From positions 5,084,001-5,148,000 of the forward strand of contig NZ_CP015098.1 of assembly GCF_001611795.1 (NCBI RefSeq): a stretch of DNA of 64,000 bases. Direction: 5' to 3'. This DNA is from Streptomyces qaidamensis. GTDB lineage: Bacteria > Actinomycetota > Actinomycetes > Streptomycetales > Streptomycetaceae. The translations under genes were made by a program, and so were the position numbers. The notes under the pieces are model-generated. The model was not told the DNA's origin and did not search any database. It saw only the letters and a program-made list of their open reading frames with translations. Shown here piece by piece: positions 33,691 through 41,730 of the stretch; positions within the stretch are counted from its first letter, which is position 1; every line of letters begins with the position of its first letter.

Positions 33691-34842
33691 ATGACTCCTA
33701 CGACGGAGACCATGGTCGGAATCGGCGGCGCCGCGGAGAGCACCGACATGGTGCTCAACATCGGGCCGCAACACCCGTCCACCCACGGCGTGCTGCGGCT
33801 GAAGCTCGTCCTGGACGGCGAGCGCATCAGGCACGCGGAGCCGGTGATCGGCTACATGCACCGCGGCGCGGAGAAGCTGTTCGAGGCGCGCGACTACCGC
33901 CAGATCATCATGCTCGCCAACCGCCACGACTGGCTGTCGGCGTTCTCCAACGAGCTGGGCGTGGTCCTCGCCGTGGAGCGCATGCTCGGCATGGAGGTCC
34001 CCGAGCGCGCGGTGTGGCTGCGCACGCTGCTCGCCGAGCTGAACCGGGTGCTCAACCACCTGATGTTCCTCGGCTCGTACCCGCTGGAGCTCGGCGGGAT
34101 CACCCCGATCTTCTACGCCTTCCGGGAGCGCGAGGAACTCCAGCACGTCATGGAGGAGATCTCCGGCGGGCGCATGCACTACATGTTCAACCGGGTGGGC
34201 GGCCTCAAGGAGGACCTGCCGGCCGGGTGGACCACCCGCGCGCGCACCGCCGTCGCCGACGTGCGCTCCCGCATGGACCGCTTCGACGACCTGGTGCTCG
34301 GCAACGAGATCTTCCGCGGCCGCACGAGGAACGTCGGTGTCCTCACCCCGGAGGCCGTGCACGCCTACGGGGTCAGCGGGCCGATCGGCCGCGGCTCGGG
34401 CGTCGACTTCGACCTGCGCCGCGACGAGCCGTACCTCGCCTACGGCGACCTCCAGGACACGCTGAAGGTGGTCACCCGGCAGGAGGGCGACTGCCTCGCC
34501 CGCTTCGAGTGCCTCCTGGAGCAGACGCACAACGCGCTGGATCTGGCCGACGCCTGCCTCGACCGGCTCGCCGAGCTGCCGCCCGGCCCGGTCAACCAGC
34601 GGCTCCCGAAGGTCCTGAAGGCACCCGAGGGCCACACGTACGCGTGGACCGAGAACCCCCTCGGCATCAACGGCTACTACCTCGTCAGCAAGGGCGAGAA
34701 GACCCCGTACCGGCTGAAGCTGCGCTCGGCGTCGTACAACAACATCCAGGCGCTGACGGAGCTGCTGCCGGGGACGCTGGTCGCGGACATGGTGGCGATC
34801 CTGGGGTCGATGTTCTTCGTGGTCGGGGACATCGACAAGTAA
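33691..34842 (+). CDS. nuoD2: stand-alone NADH dehydrogenase I 49-kDa (NuoD) paralogue
   Basis: This 383-residue protein is a full-length relative of the complex I subunit NuoD/NDUFS2, which lines the quinone site. It keeps NIGPQHPSTHGVLRLKLVLDG, the quinone-site histidine in that loop, PVIGYMHRGAEKLFEARDY, LLAELNRVLNHLMFLG and the terminal ADMVAILGSMFFVVGDIDK. Arg58 in MHRGAEKL corresponds to the arginine dimethylated in mitochondrial NDUFS2. No other nuo gene is near, so it is an orphan copy. Start: ATG 33691 behind GTAGGAGAG; GTG 33685 is an alternative. Its 3' end runs into a 17-bp tandem array and faces a methyltransferase gene. Confidence 0.93.
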   Translation: MTPTTETMVGIGGAAESTDMVLNIGPQHPSTHGVLRLKLVLDGERIRHAEPVIGYMHRGAEKLFEARDYRQIIMLANRHDWLSAFSNELGVVLAVERMLGMEVPERAVWLRTLLAELNRVLNHLMFLGSYPLELGGITPIFYAFREREELQHVMEEISGGRMHYMFNRVGGLKEDLPAGWTTRARTAVADVRSRMDRFDDLVLGNEIFRGRTRNVGVLTPEAVHAYGVSGPIGRGSGVDFDLRRDEPYLAYGDLQDTLKVVTRQEGDCLARFECLLEQTHNALDLADACLDRLAELPPGPVNQRLPKVLKAPEGHTYAWTENPLGINGYYLVSKGEKTPYRLKLRSASYNNIQALTELLPGTLVADMVAILGSMFFVVGDIDK

Positions 34843-34942
34843 GGAACTCCGACAAGCAACGGACTCCGACAAGCAACGGACTCCGACAAGCAACGGACTC
34901 CGACAAGCAGGGGACTCCGACAAGCAGGGGACTCCGACAAGC
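34824..34942 (+). repeat. 17-bp tandem array continuous with the 3' end of nuoD2
   Basis: Six units of 17 bases follow the stop codon (34841-34857, then every 17 bases to 34942). The commonest unit is AACGGACTCCGACAAGC; three are identical, two begin AGGGG and the first has AAGGAACTCC. The last 17 bases of nuoD2 coding sequence plus the first stop base (34824-34840) align in phase as a seventh unit at 13 of 17 positions. The array stops 7 bases before the end of the convergent methyltransferase gene. Confidence 0.95.
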
Positions 34943-34948
34943 GGGGGC

Positions 34949-35950
34949 TCATCCCCGGAACGGGTCCGGGATCCCGACCGGCTGGACCAGCCAGCCGAAG
35001 TCGCCCAGCCCGGCCTCCGCGGTGAGCTCGGCGGCCTCACCGGCGCTCGCGAGGGCGCGTACGTAGGCGGCGGGGTCGGTGGAGGCCAGCGTGAGCGGGG
35101 GCCGCGCGCCGGTCACGCCCAGGGTGCGCAGCGCCTCGCGCTGGGGGAGGACGCGACCGCCGGGCAGCGTGCACGCGTCCAGGGCGACGTGCGCGGTGAT
35201 GTCGCAGGAGCCGTCCGGGACCGGTGTCGTCTCGCGGCCCTCGCGGAAGCCGGTCAGCGTCCCGAACGGGGGCCGGGTGTCCGCCGTGTGCGCGTAGTCC
35301 ACGGCGACGGCGAGCCCCCGCCCGAGCGTCGCGACCGCCGCGGCCCACGCCTCGTCCCGGGGCAGACCGATCTCGGCTCGCAGTCCCTCCTCGCCGGGCA
35401 GCGGCCACCACCGCCGGAGCCACCGTGCCTGCTCCCCGTCCACCGGCTCCCCGAGCCGCTCGCTCCCGTCCCGGCGGACCAGCACCAGCCGCGCGACGCC
35501 CGAGGCGTCCACCTCCGCGACCTCCAGGGGCACGTTGTCCAGCCACTCGTTGGCGAAGAGCAGCCCGGTCGTCCCCCGTGGGGGCTCGGCCAGCCACTCG
35601 ATCCGGTGATCGAGCCCGGCCGGCCGCTCGGCGATGTCGACGGCGTACGCGCGCGTGCGGGCCGCCACGCCCGCGGGCAGCGCGGCGAGCACGCCGCCCG
35701 TCAGCTCGCCCCGTCCGGCCGCCATGTCGACGAAGTCCAGGGCGGCGGGCCGCCCCAGCGCCTCGTCGACCCGGCACAGCAGCCGTGCCACAGCCCCGGC
35801 GAACAGCGGCGACGTGTGCACGGACGTCCGGAAATGCCCGGCCGGTCCCTCCGCGCGCCGGTAGAAGCCCCCCGGCGCGTAGAGAGCGTCCTGCGCCGCC
35901 GCACGCCACCCGCGCCACTCACTCCACTCTTCCCTCGTCCGTGCCGTCAC
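34949..35950 (-). CDS. SAM-dependent methyltransferase of the MidA/NDUFAF7 family (COG1565)
   Basis: The 333-residue protein matches COG1565: YRRAEGPAGHFRTSVHTSPLFAGAVARLL at the start, the SAM loop FVDMAAGRGELTGGVLAAL near residue 75, LLFANEWLDNVPLEVAEVD and LAVAVDYAHTADTRPPFGTLTGF. In mitochondria and Dictyostelium the family (NDUFAF7/MidA) is needed for complex I assembly, and NDUFAF7 dimethylates an arginine of NDUFS2. The neighbour gene, convergent across the 17-bp array, encodes a NuoD/NDUFS2 paralogue retaining that arginine. The GTG at 35950 has no clear ribosome site, so the true start may be slightly internal. It could instead act on the main NuoD or another target. Confidence 0.88.
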   Translation of the reverse strand: MTARTREEWSEWRGWRAAAQDALYAPGGFYRRAEGPAGHFRTSVHTSPLFAGAVARLLCRVDEALGRPAALDFVDMAAGRGELTGGVLAALPAGVAARTRAYAVDIAERPAGLDHRIEWLAEPPRGTTGLLFANEWLDNVPLEVAEVDASGVARLVLVRRDGSERLGEPVDGEQARWLRRWWPLPGEEGLRAEIGLPRDEAWAAAVATLGRGLAVAVDYAHTADTRPPFGTLTGFREGRETTPVPDGSCDITAHVALDACTLPGGRVLPQREALRTLGVTGARPPLTLASTDPAAYVRALASAGEAAELTAEAGLGDFGWLVQPVGIPDPFRG

Positions 35951-36068
35951 CGGGCCAGGCTATGCGGACACAACGAACGCAACTCCACCTTGCGGAGTAC
36001 GTGCGCCCGATGCGGATCGGTCCTCCGGTTGACCCCTGCACCTATCGCGCTTCCCTACGCTGGGTTAC

Positions 36069-37262
36069 GTGCAGCGCCTCTATGATTTCCTCCGCAGGCA
36101 CCCGATGTGGGTCGACGGCTTCTGGGCCGTGGTCCTCCTCGGGATTTCGGTGCTGGGCGGGGCGGCGGGCGAGCGGATCGGCCCATGGGCCGCGGTCCTC
36201 CCGATCACGCTGCTGCTGAGCCTCGTGGTCGCGCTGCGCCGCCGGATGCCGGAGAAGATGCTGCTGCTGGCGGCCGCGGTGGGCGTGGCGCAGCTGGTCA
36301 CCGACGTCGCGATCCTGCCCGCCGACTTCGCCATGCTGGTGATCGTCTACACGGTCGCGGCGGAAGGTGCCCGCTGGGCCTCCCGCTTCGCACTGGTCGC
36401 CGGCCTGTGCGCGGCCCCCCTGGCGCAGCTGCGCTGGTCGAACGAGCAGACGGGTGTCGCGGGCGACATCGCCCTGGCGGTCCTCCAGACCGTCCCCTTC
36501 GCCCTCGCCTGGGTGCTCGGCGACTCCATCCGCACCCGCCGCGCCTACTTCGCGCAGCTGGAGGAGCGGGCCGCCCGCCTGGAGAAGGAGCGCGAGGCGC
36601 AGTCCAAGGTCGCCGTCGCCGCCGAACGGGCCCGGATCGCCCGCGAGTTGCACGACGTCGTCGCGCACAACGTCTCGGTGATGGTGGTCCAGGCCGACGG
36701 CGCCGCCTACGTCCTCGACGCCGCGCCCGACCAGGCGAAGAAGGCCCTGGAGACCATCTCCTCCACCGGCCGCCAGGCCCTCGCCGAGATGCGCCGCCTG
36801 CTCGGCGTGCTGCGCACCGGCGAGCACCAGGAGGCCGGCGAGTACGTGCCGCAGCCCGACGTGCAGCAGATCGAGGACCTCGTCGAGCAGTGCCGCACCT
36901 CCGGACTGCCCGTCGACTTCAAGGTCGAGGGCACGCCCCGCCCGCTGCCCAGCGGCGTCGAGCTCACCGCCTACCGCATCGTGCAGGAGGCGCTCACCAA
37001 CACCCGCAAGCACGGCGGACCCAACGCGGGCGCGAGCGTCCGCCTGGTCTACTTCGACGACGGCCTCGGCCTGCTCGTCGAGGACGACGGCAAGGGCGCC
37101 CCGCACGAGCTGTACGAGGAGGGCGGGTTCGACGGCCAGGGCCACGGTCTGATCGGCATGCGCGAGCGGGTCGGTATGGTCGGCGGCACCCTGGACGCAG
37201 GCCCGCGCCCGGGCGGAGGATTCCGCATCAGTGCCCTGCTGCCGCTCAAACCCGCGCACTGA
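36069..37262 (+). CDS. NarL-type sensor histidine kinase (HisKA_3)
   Basis: The 397-residue kinase has four or more N-terminal membrane helices without a large external loop (residues 18-155), then a short coiled linker, the HisKA_3 dimerisation helix with phosphoacceptor His195 in ARIARELHDVVAHNVSVMV, and a HATPase domain with an N-box EALTNTRKHGG and G-box GHGLIGMRERVGMVGG. Such kinases sense signals within or at the membrane. The GTG at 36069 has no ribosome site; TACGCT at 36056-36061 lies 7 bases before it, so the transcript may be leaderless. The cognate regulator follows after 55 bases. Confidence 0.92.
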   Translation: MQRLYDFLRRHPMWVDGFWAVVLLGISVLGGAAGERIGPWAAVLPITLLLSLVVALRRRMPEKMLLLAAAVGVAQLVTDVAILPADFAMLVIVYTVAAEGARWASRFALVAGLCAAPLAQLRWSNEQTGVAGDIALAVLQTVPFALAWVLGDSIRTRRAYFAQLEERAARLEKEREAQSKVAVAAERARIARELHDVVAHNVSVMVVQADGAAYVLDAAPDQAKKALETISSTGRQALAEMRRLLGVLRTGEHQEAGEYVPQPDVQQIEDLVEQCRTSGLPVDFKVEGTPRPLPSGVELTAYRIVQEALTNTRKHGGPNAGASVRLVYFDDGLGLLVEDDGKGAPHELYEEGGFDGQGHGLIGMRERVGMVGGTLDAGPRPGGGFRISALLPLKPAH

Positions 37263-37317
37263 CGCCGGCGCACGCCCCTGACTGACACCTGTAACGACCC
37301 CAGAGGGAAGAGGCCCG

Positions 37318-37986
37318 ATGACGATCCGCGTGATGCTCGTCGACGACCAGGTGCTGCTGCGCACCGGGTTCCGGATGGTGCTCGCCGCCCAGCCGGACAT
37401 GGAGGTCGTGGCGGAGGCGGGCGACGGCGTCGAGGCCCTCCAGGAACTGCGGACGGCCGAGGTCGACGTGGTGCTGATGGACGTCCGCATGCCGAAGCTC
37501 GACGGGGTGGAGACGACCCGCCGGATCTGCGCGGACACCGACCCGCCGAAGGTGCTCATCCTGACGACCTTCGACCTCGACGAGTACGCCTTCTCCGGGC
37601 TGAAGGCGGGCGCCTCCGGCTTCATGCTCAAGGACGTGCCCCCGGCGGAGCTCCTGGCCGCGATCAGGGCCGTGCACAGCGGTGACGCGGTCGTGGCGCC
37701 CTCCACCACCCGGCGCCTCCTGGACCGCTTCGCCCCGATGCTGCCCGGCACCAAGCAGCCCCAGCACAAGGAACTGGAGCGGCTCACCGAGCGGGAGCGC
37801 GAGGTCATGGTGCTGGTCGCGCAGGGGCTGTCCAACGGCGAGATCGCGGCGCGGCTGGTGCTGTCGGAGGCGACGGTGAAGACGCACGTGGGCCGCATCC
37901 TGACCAAGCTGGGGCTCCGGGACCGGGTGCAGGTCGTGGTGCTGGCCTACGAGACGGGGCTGGTGCGGGCCGGCGGGCACGGCTGA
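37318..37986 (+). CDS. NarL/LuxR-type response regulator
   Basis: The 222-residue regulator has a receiver domain with the acidic pair in LVDDQ, phosphoacceptor Asp55 in VVLMDVRMPKLDG and Lys in GFMLKDVPP. A LuxR-type helix-turn-helix follows (LTEREREVMVLVAQGLSNGEIAARLVLSEATVKTHVGRIL, residues about 155-195). It is cotranscribed with the preceding histidine kinase and has a good AGAGGGAAGAGG upstream site. Target genes are unknown. Confidence 0.95.
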   Translation: MTIRVMLVDDQVLLRTGFRMVLAAQPDMEVVAEAGDGVEALQELRTAEVDVVLMDVRMPKLDGVETTRRICADTDPPKVLILTTFDLDEYAFSGLKAGASGFMLKDVPPAELLAAIRAVHSGDAVVAPSTTRRLLDRFAPMLPGTKQPQHKELERLTEREREVMVLVAQGLSNGEIAARLVLSEATVKTHVGRILTKLGLRDRVQVVVLAYETGLVRAGGHG

Positions 37987-38004
37987 CCCGCACGCGCGAG
38001 CCCG

Positions 38005-39111
38005 CTACCTGAGGATCCCCTCCAGGAACTCGCTGCCGAGCCGGGCCACCACCGTCACGTCCAGCTGGTGCAGGACGTAGCGGCCGCGGCGGCGGGTGGT
38101 GATCAGGCCCGCCTTCTTCAGCACGGCCAGGTGCCGGGATATCTCCGGGGCCGTCATGCCGTGCACCTGCGCCAGCTCGCTGGTGGTGTGCGCGCTGCGG
38201 GCCAGATGGCGGCACATGCGCATCCGGACCGGGTGGGACAGCGCGGTCATCCGCATGGCCAGCTGTTCGAGCGTCTGCGGCGCGGCGAGCTCCGGGGAGC
38301 CGACCGGGTAGTGCAGCACCGGCTGCCAGCCGTGCCGGTGCAGGACCATCAGATGCGGCCAGCCGAGGCTGGTCGGGACGAGCAGCAGGCCGCCGTCGCC
38401 CGTGGCCGTACGGCCGTCGCCCAGCTTGTCGACCGTGATCCGGGCGGCCTCCTCGTCGAGCGTGATCGCCGGGGACACCGCGGCCAGCGCCTCGGCCAGG
38501 CCCTTGCGCCGCAGCAGGTCCGTCTTGTGCCGGGCGTCCGCGGCGAGCTGGTGGCGCAGCCGGGCCCAGGCCTCCGCGAAGAACGCCTCGTCGCAGTCCC
38601 GGAGGAACTGCCGCAGCCAGGCCCGGATCCGGGGCGGGTCGGCCAGCAGCCGCTCCCCGAAGCGCAGTTGCCGCGGTCCGCGCGCGGCGGCCAGCTCCAG
38701 CGCCCGGCGGCGCGTCTCCGGGTCGGACAGCGTCGTCGGCCCGGTTTCGCCGTAGCAGGTGCCACAGGTGAACTCCATTGCGGCGTCCACGAACTGCTCG
38801 TCGGACAGCTTGTCGAGCTGGTCCAGTTCCTCGGCGAGGGTCGCGCCCGGGAGCGTGCGCCGGTCCGGCAGGCCCGCCCAGGGCAGGAACAGGTCCGAGA
38901 ACGTCGTCCGCCACAGGAAGTCCGCCTCGCACATGCGGTCGGCCAGATGCGGGTCGAGCCGGGCCGTCACGCCCGTCACCCAGCCCTGCAGGCCCGGGTG
39001 GTGGGCCGGTTCGGACAGCGCGTGCAGCCCCTGGCCGAGCTCGGCCAGGGGCGAGGGCACGACGGCGACCCCCTCCGGCCGCAGCCCCGCGATGTCGATG
39101 TGCACGCTCAT
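38005..39111 (-). CDS. ArsR-type regulator with N-terminal DUF5937
   Basis: The 368-residue protein is unusual for the ArsR family in carrying its winged helix at the C-terminus (about residues 275-355: MRMTALSHPVRMRMCRHLARSA, then MTAPEISRHLAVLKKAGLITTRRRGRYVLHQLD). The preceding 260 residues match DUF5937. Cysteines CGTC near residue 128 might bind metal, but they are not a known ArsR site. The ATG at 39111 is chosen by its MSVHIDIAGLRPEG start; an in-frame GTG at 39126 would add five residues. An 8-bp inverted repeat lies at 39151-39171, before a divergent small ORF. Confidence 0.88.
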   Translation of the reverse strand: MSVHIDIAGLRPEGVAVVPSPLAELGQGLHALSEPAHHPGLQGWVTGVTARLDPHLADRMCEADFLWRTTFSDLFLPWAGLPDRRTLPGATLAEELDQLDKLSDEQFVDAAMEFTCGTCYGETGPTTLSDPETRRRALELAAARGPRQLRFGERLLADPPRIRAWLRQFLRDCDEAFFAEAWARLRHQLAADARHKTDLLRRKGLAEALAAVSPAITLDEEAARITVDKLGDGRTATGDGGLLLVPTSLGWPHLMVLHRHGWQPVLHYPVGSPELAAPQTLEQLAMRMTALSHPVRMRMCRHLARSAHTTSELAQVHGMTAPEISRHLAVLKKAGLITTRRRGRYVLHQLDVTVVARLGSEFLEGILR

Positions 39112-39150
39112 GCCCTCATGGTGCACCCGGCCACTGACAACGCCCCCGCC

Positions 39151-39171
39151 GATTGACGGGCCTCGTCAATC
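39151..39171. promoter_or_regulatory. inverted repeat, probable ArsR-type operator
   Basis: GATTGACG (39151-39158) and CGTCAATC (39164-39171) form a perfect 8-bp dyad with a 5-base spacer, 40 bases upstream of the DUF5937/ArsR gene and 100 bases upstream of the divergent 57-residue ORF. This position fits autoregulation and control of the small ORF. Confidence 0.6.
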
Positions 39172-39270
39172 GACGCGACGCCACGCGCGGCGCGGGCGCA
39201 CCGTGGGACCACCGGGGCAGCCGCGGAGCCTTCGGACCTCCATCACCCCGTCCCGCAGAGGCGATTCACC

Positions 39271-39444
39271 ATGAACAGCACGCAGCAGCACCTCCTCGAC
39301 GCCTACCGCGCCCGCTCCCTGGGCGAGCCCGTCCCGCCCGCGCCGGGCACGCGCGACCGGCGGGTCGTGCGGGAACGGCGCTCCCGCCCGGTCCGCCACG
39401 GGCTCCGCGACGTCCTGGGCCGGTTGCGGCGGCGCCCTACCTGA
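39271..39444 (+). CDS. small basic hypothetical protein (57 aa)
   Basis: The ORF starts at ATG 39271 with GAGG 9 bases upstream and encodes MNSTQQHLLDAYRARSLG, a Pro-rich link, and a strongly basic end with more than a dozen arginines. I do not recognise a characterised family, though short proteins beginning like this occur beside DUF5937/ArsR genes in other Streptomyces, from memory. Its last 8 bases overlap the 3' end of the convergent threonine aldolase gene. The ArsR-type dyad at 39151 lies just upstream, so it is probably a target of that regulator. Basic charge suggests nucleic-acid or membrane binding. Confidence 0.65.
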   Translation: MNSTQQHLLDAYRARSLGEPVPPAPGTRDRRVVRERRSRPVRHGLRDVLGRLRRRPT

Positions 39445-40618
39445 CCTGCTCCGGCAGCCGGGCCACGAACTCCGCCACCGCCGCCTTCACGTCCTCGGCG
39501 GTCCACTCCGTCCCGGCGGCCCGCACATGCACCTCCGTCAGCGACAGCCCGGGCCCGCCCCGGTCCCAGGCGTTGCCGAACAGCATGACCCCCGTCTCCC
39601 CGGCCGTCCGCACCGCCGCCTCCCCGAGGACGTCCGGCTCGTAGGGCAGCCACACCTGGAAGTCGTGGGTGTGCGGCACCTCCGGGTGCACGCGCGCCCA
39701 CGGCACCCCGGCCGCCGCGAACCCCTCGCGCAGGGCGGCGGCCACCACGCGCGCGTGGAGTACGTACTCCGGCAGCCGGGGCAGCTCCCGGTCCAGCCCG
39801 ACCAGCACCGACAGCACCGTCGGGAACTGCTGGAAGACCATCCCGCCGTACCGGTGCCGCCAGGCCTTCGCCTCCTCGACGAGCTCCCTGGGGCCCGCGA
39901 GCGCCGCGCCGCCGAACGCTTCGAGGGACTTGTAGAACGACACGTAGACGCTGTCGGCCAGGCCCGCGATCTCCTCCAGGGGCCGGCCGAAGTGGACGGT
40001 GGACTCCCACAGGCGGGCCCCGTCGAAGTGCACCACCGCGTCCCGGTCCCGGGCGGCCTCGACGACCTCGGTGAGCTCCTCCCAGGTGGGCAGCACGAAA
40101 CCGGCGTCCCTGAGGGGAAGTTCCAGCATCAGCGCCCCGAAGGGCTCCTCGAAGTCGCGTACCTCGGCCGCGGTGGGAAGCCGCGGCTCGCTCGTCAGCC
40201 GCAGCGGGCGCAGGCCCCCGAGCTCGCTGAACGCGTTCCGCTCGTGCACCTCGGGATGGCTGAGCGCGTGCAGGGCGACGGCCGGGTCCCCGGTGCGGCC
40301 CGCCCAGCAGCGCAGGGCCACCTGCTGGGCCATGGTGCCCGTCGGGAAGAACGCGGCGGCCTCGGTGCCGAGCAGCCCGGCGACCTTCGTCTCCAGGGCC
40401 TCGACGACGCCGTCGCCGTACACGTCGGACAGTTGGTCCAGGTCGTGGACGCCCTCCGCTTCCGACAGCACCGCCAGGCGCTCCCGCAGGGTCCGGTGGA
40501 AGCCGAAGCGCGCGAACACGCGCCGGGCCGAGCGATGGGCGGCCAGCCGCCGCTCCCGCAGCCCCGCGCCCCGATCCTCGTCCGCCACCTGTCCGTCCCG
40601 CTGCGCTGTCTCCGTCAT
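39437..40618 (-). CDS. low-specificity L-threonine aldolase-like PLP enzyme
   Basis: The 393-residue protein has the beta-eliminating lyase/threonine aldolase fold: SDVYGDGVVEALETKVAGLLGTEAAAFFPTGTMAQQVALR at the start, VVHFDGARLWES for the PLP-stacking region, and the PLP lysine Lys230 in SVYVSFYKSLEAFGG. Such enzymes cleave threonine or related beta-hydroxy amino acids to glycine and an aldehyde. The start ATG at 40618 follows GGGAGGATCC with good spacing. Substrate preference is not visible. Confidence 0.88.
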   Translation of the reverse strand: MTETAQRDGQVADEDRGAGLRERRLAAHRSARRVFARFGFHRTLRERLAVLSEAEGVHDLDQLSDVYGDGVVEALETKVAGLLGTEAAAFFPTGTMAQQVALRCWAGRTGDPAVALHALSHPEVHERNAFSELGGLRPLRLTSEPRLPTAAEVRDFEEPFGALMLELPLRDAGFVLPTWEELTEVVEAARDRDAVVHFDGARLWESTVHFGRPLEEIAGLADSVYVSFYKSLEAFGGAALAGPRELVEEAKAWRHRYGGMVFQQFPTVLSVLVGLDRELPRLPEYVLHARVVAAALREGFAAAGVPWARVHPEVPHTHDFQVWLPYEPDVLGEAAVRTAGETGVMLFGNAWDRGGPGLSLTEVHVRAAGTEWTAEDVKAAVAEFVARLPEQVR

Positions 40619-40800
40619 GCCCCGGATCCTCCCTCGCGCGCGTGCGGCAGGGCATCCGCATTTCCGAACGCCCTTCGGGGGGACGACGCACGGGCATGCA
40701 CAGCCTGTGGACGACCGAACGCCCCCCGAACCGATCGCGTTAACATGACGAGAAATCGTCCGGTACCCGGAGCGGACTGGAACGGGAAGGCCGCCGTCGA

Positions 40801-41730
40801 GTGAACACAACCCCACAGCCAGACCCCAAGGACCGCCCCGCGCGGCTCACCGTCGGCGTCGTCGGCGCCGGCCGCGTGGGTCCCGCGCTGGCGGCGTCCC
40901 TGCAGCTCGCCGGGCACCGCCCGGTCGCCGTCTCCGCCGTCTCGGAGGCCTCCCGGCGCCGTGCCGGGCAACTGCTGCCCGACGTGCCGGTGATGCCGCC
41001 CGCCGAGGTCCTCCAGCGGTCCGACCTGGTGCTGCTGACCGTTCCCGACGACGCCCTGCCCGGCCTGGTCACCGGCCTCGCCGACACCGGGTCCGTCCGG
41101 CCGGGCCAGCTCCTCGTCCACACCTCCGGGCGCTACGGCACGCGGGTCCTCGACCCCGCCCTGCGCGCGGGCGCCCTGCCGCTCGCCCTGCACCCCGCGA
41201 TGACCTTCACGGGCACCCCCGTGGACGTCCAGCGCCTGGCCGGCTGCTCCTTCGGCGTCACCGCGCCCGAGGAGCTGCGCCTGGCCGCCGAGGCCCTGGT
41301 CATCGAGATGGGCGGCGAGCCGGAGTGGATCGCCGAGGAGAACCGGCCGCTCTACCACGCGGCCCTCGCCCTGGGCGCCAACCACCTGGTCACGCTGGTC
41401 GCCCAGTCCATGGAGCTGCTGAGCGCCGCCGGCGTCTCGGCCCCCGACCGGATGCTCGGCCCGCTGCTCGGCGCGGCCCTGGACAACGCCCTGCGCTCCG
41501 GCGACGCGGCCCTGACCGGCCCGGTCGCGCGCGGGGACGCGGGCACGGTCGCCGCGCACGTCGACGAGCTGCGCCGGCACGCCCCGCAGACCGTCGCCGG
41601 CTACCTGGCGATGGCCCGCGCGACCGCCGACCGGGCCCTGGCGCACGGCCTGCTGAAGCCGGAACTCGCCGAGGACCTCCTCGGGGTACTCGCCCACGGG
41701 ACCGACGGCACCGAAGGGGACGCCCGATGA
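40801..41730 (+). CDS. Rossmann-like plus DUF2520 oxidoreductase-type protein, first gene of pan/nad/coaX operon
   Basis: The 309-residue protein has an N-terminal NAD(P)-binding Rossmann fold (LTVGVVGAGRVGPALAASLQ, residues about 17-36; then LVLLTVPDDALPGLV) and a C-terminal all-helical DUF2520 domain (YHAALALGANHLVTLVAQSME). This resembles the architecture of 6-phosphogluconate and ketopantoate reductases. The gene sits directly upstream of panC in many actinobacteria, including mycobacteria. Its stop overlaps the panC start (ATGA). A non-orthologous ketopantoate reductase role is an attractive but unproven idea. Confidence 0.88.
   Translation: MNTTPQPDPKDRPARLTVGVVGAGRVGPALAASLQLAGHRPVAVSAVSEASRRRAGQLLPDVPVMPPAEVLQRSDLVLLTVPDDALPGLVTGLADTGSVRPGQLLVHTSGRYGTRVLDPALRAGALPLALHPAMTFTGTPVDVQRLAGCSFGVTAPEELRLAAEALVIEMGGEPEWIAEENRPLYHAALALGANHLVTLVAQSMELLSAAGVSAPDRMLGPLLGAALDNALRSGDAALTGPVARGDAGTVAAHVDELRRHAPQTVAGYLAMARATADRALAHGLLKPELAEDLLGVLAHGTDGTEGDAR

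Noticed and set aside
34841..34942. Replication iterons or CRISPR
   Set aside because: The 17-base units are contiguous without spacers, are phased with the end of nuoD2, and no replication gene is near.
39437..40816. Extended start at 40816 for the threonine aldolase-like gene
   Set aside because: The ATG at 40618 has a GGGAGG site with good spacing, while the upstream extension lacks one and overlaps the divergent promoter region.
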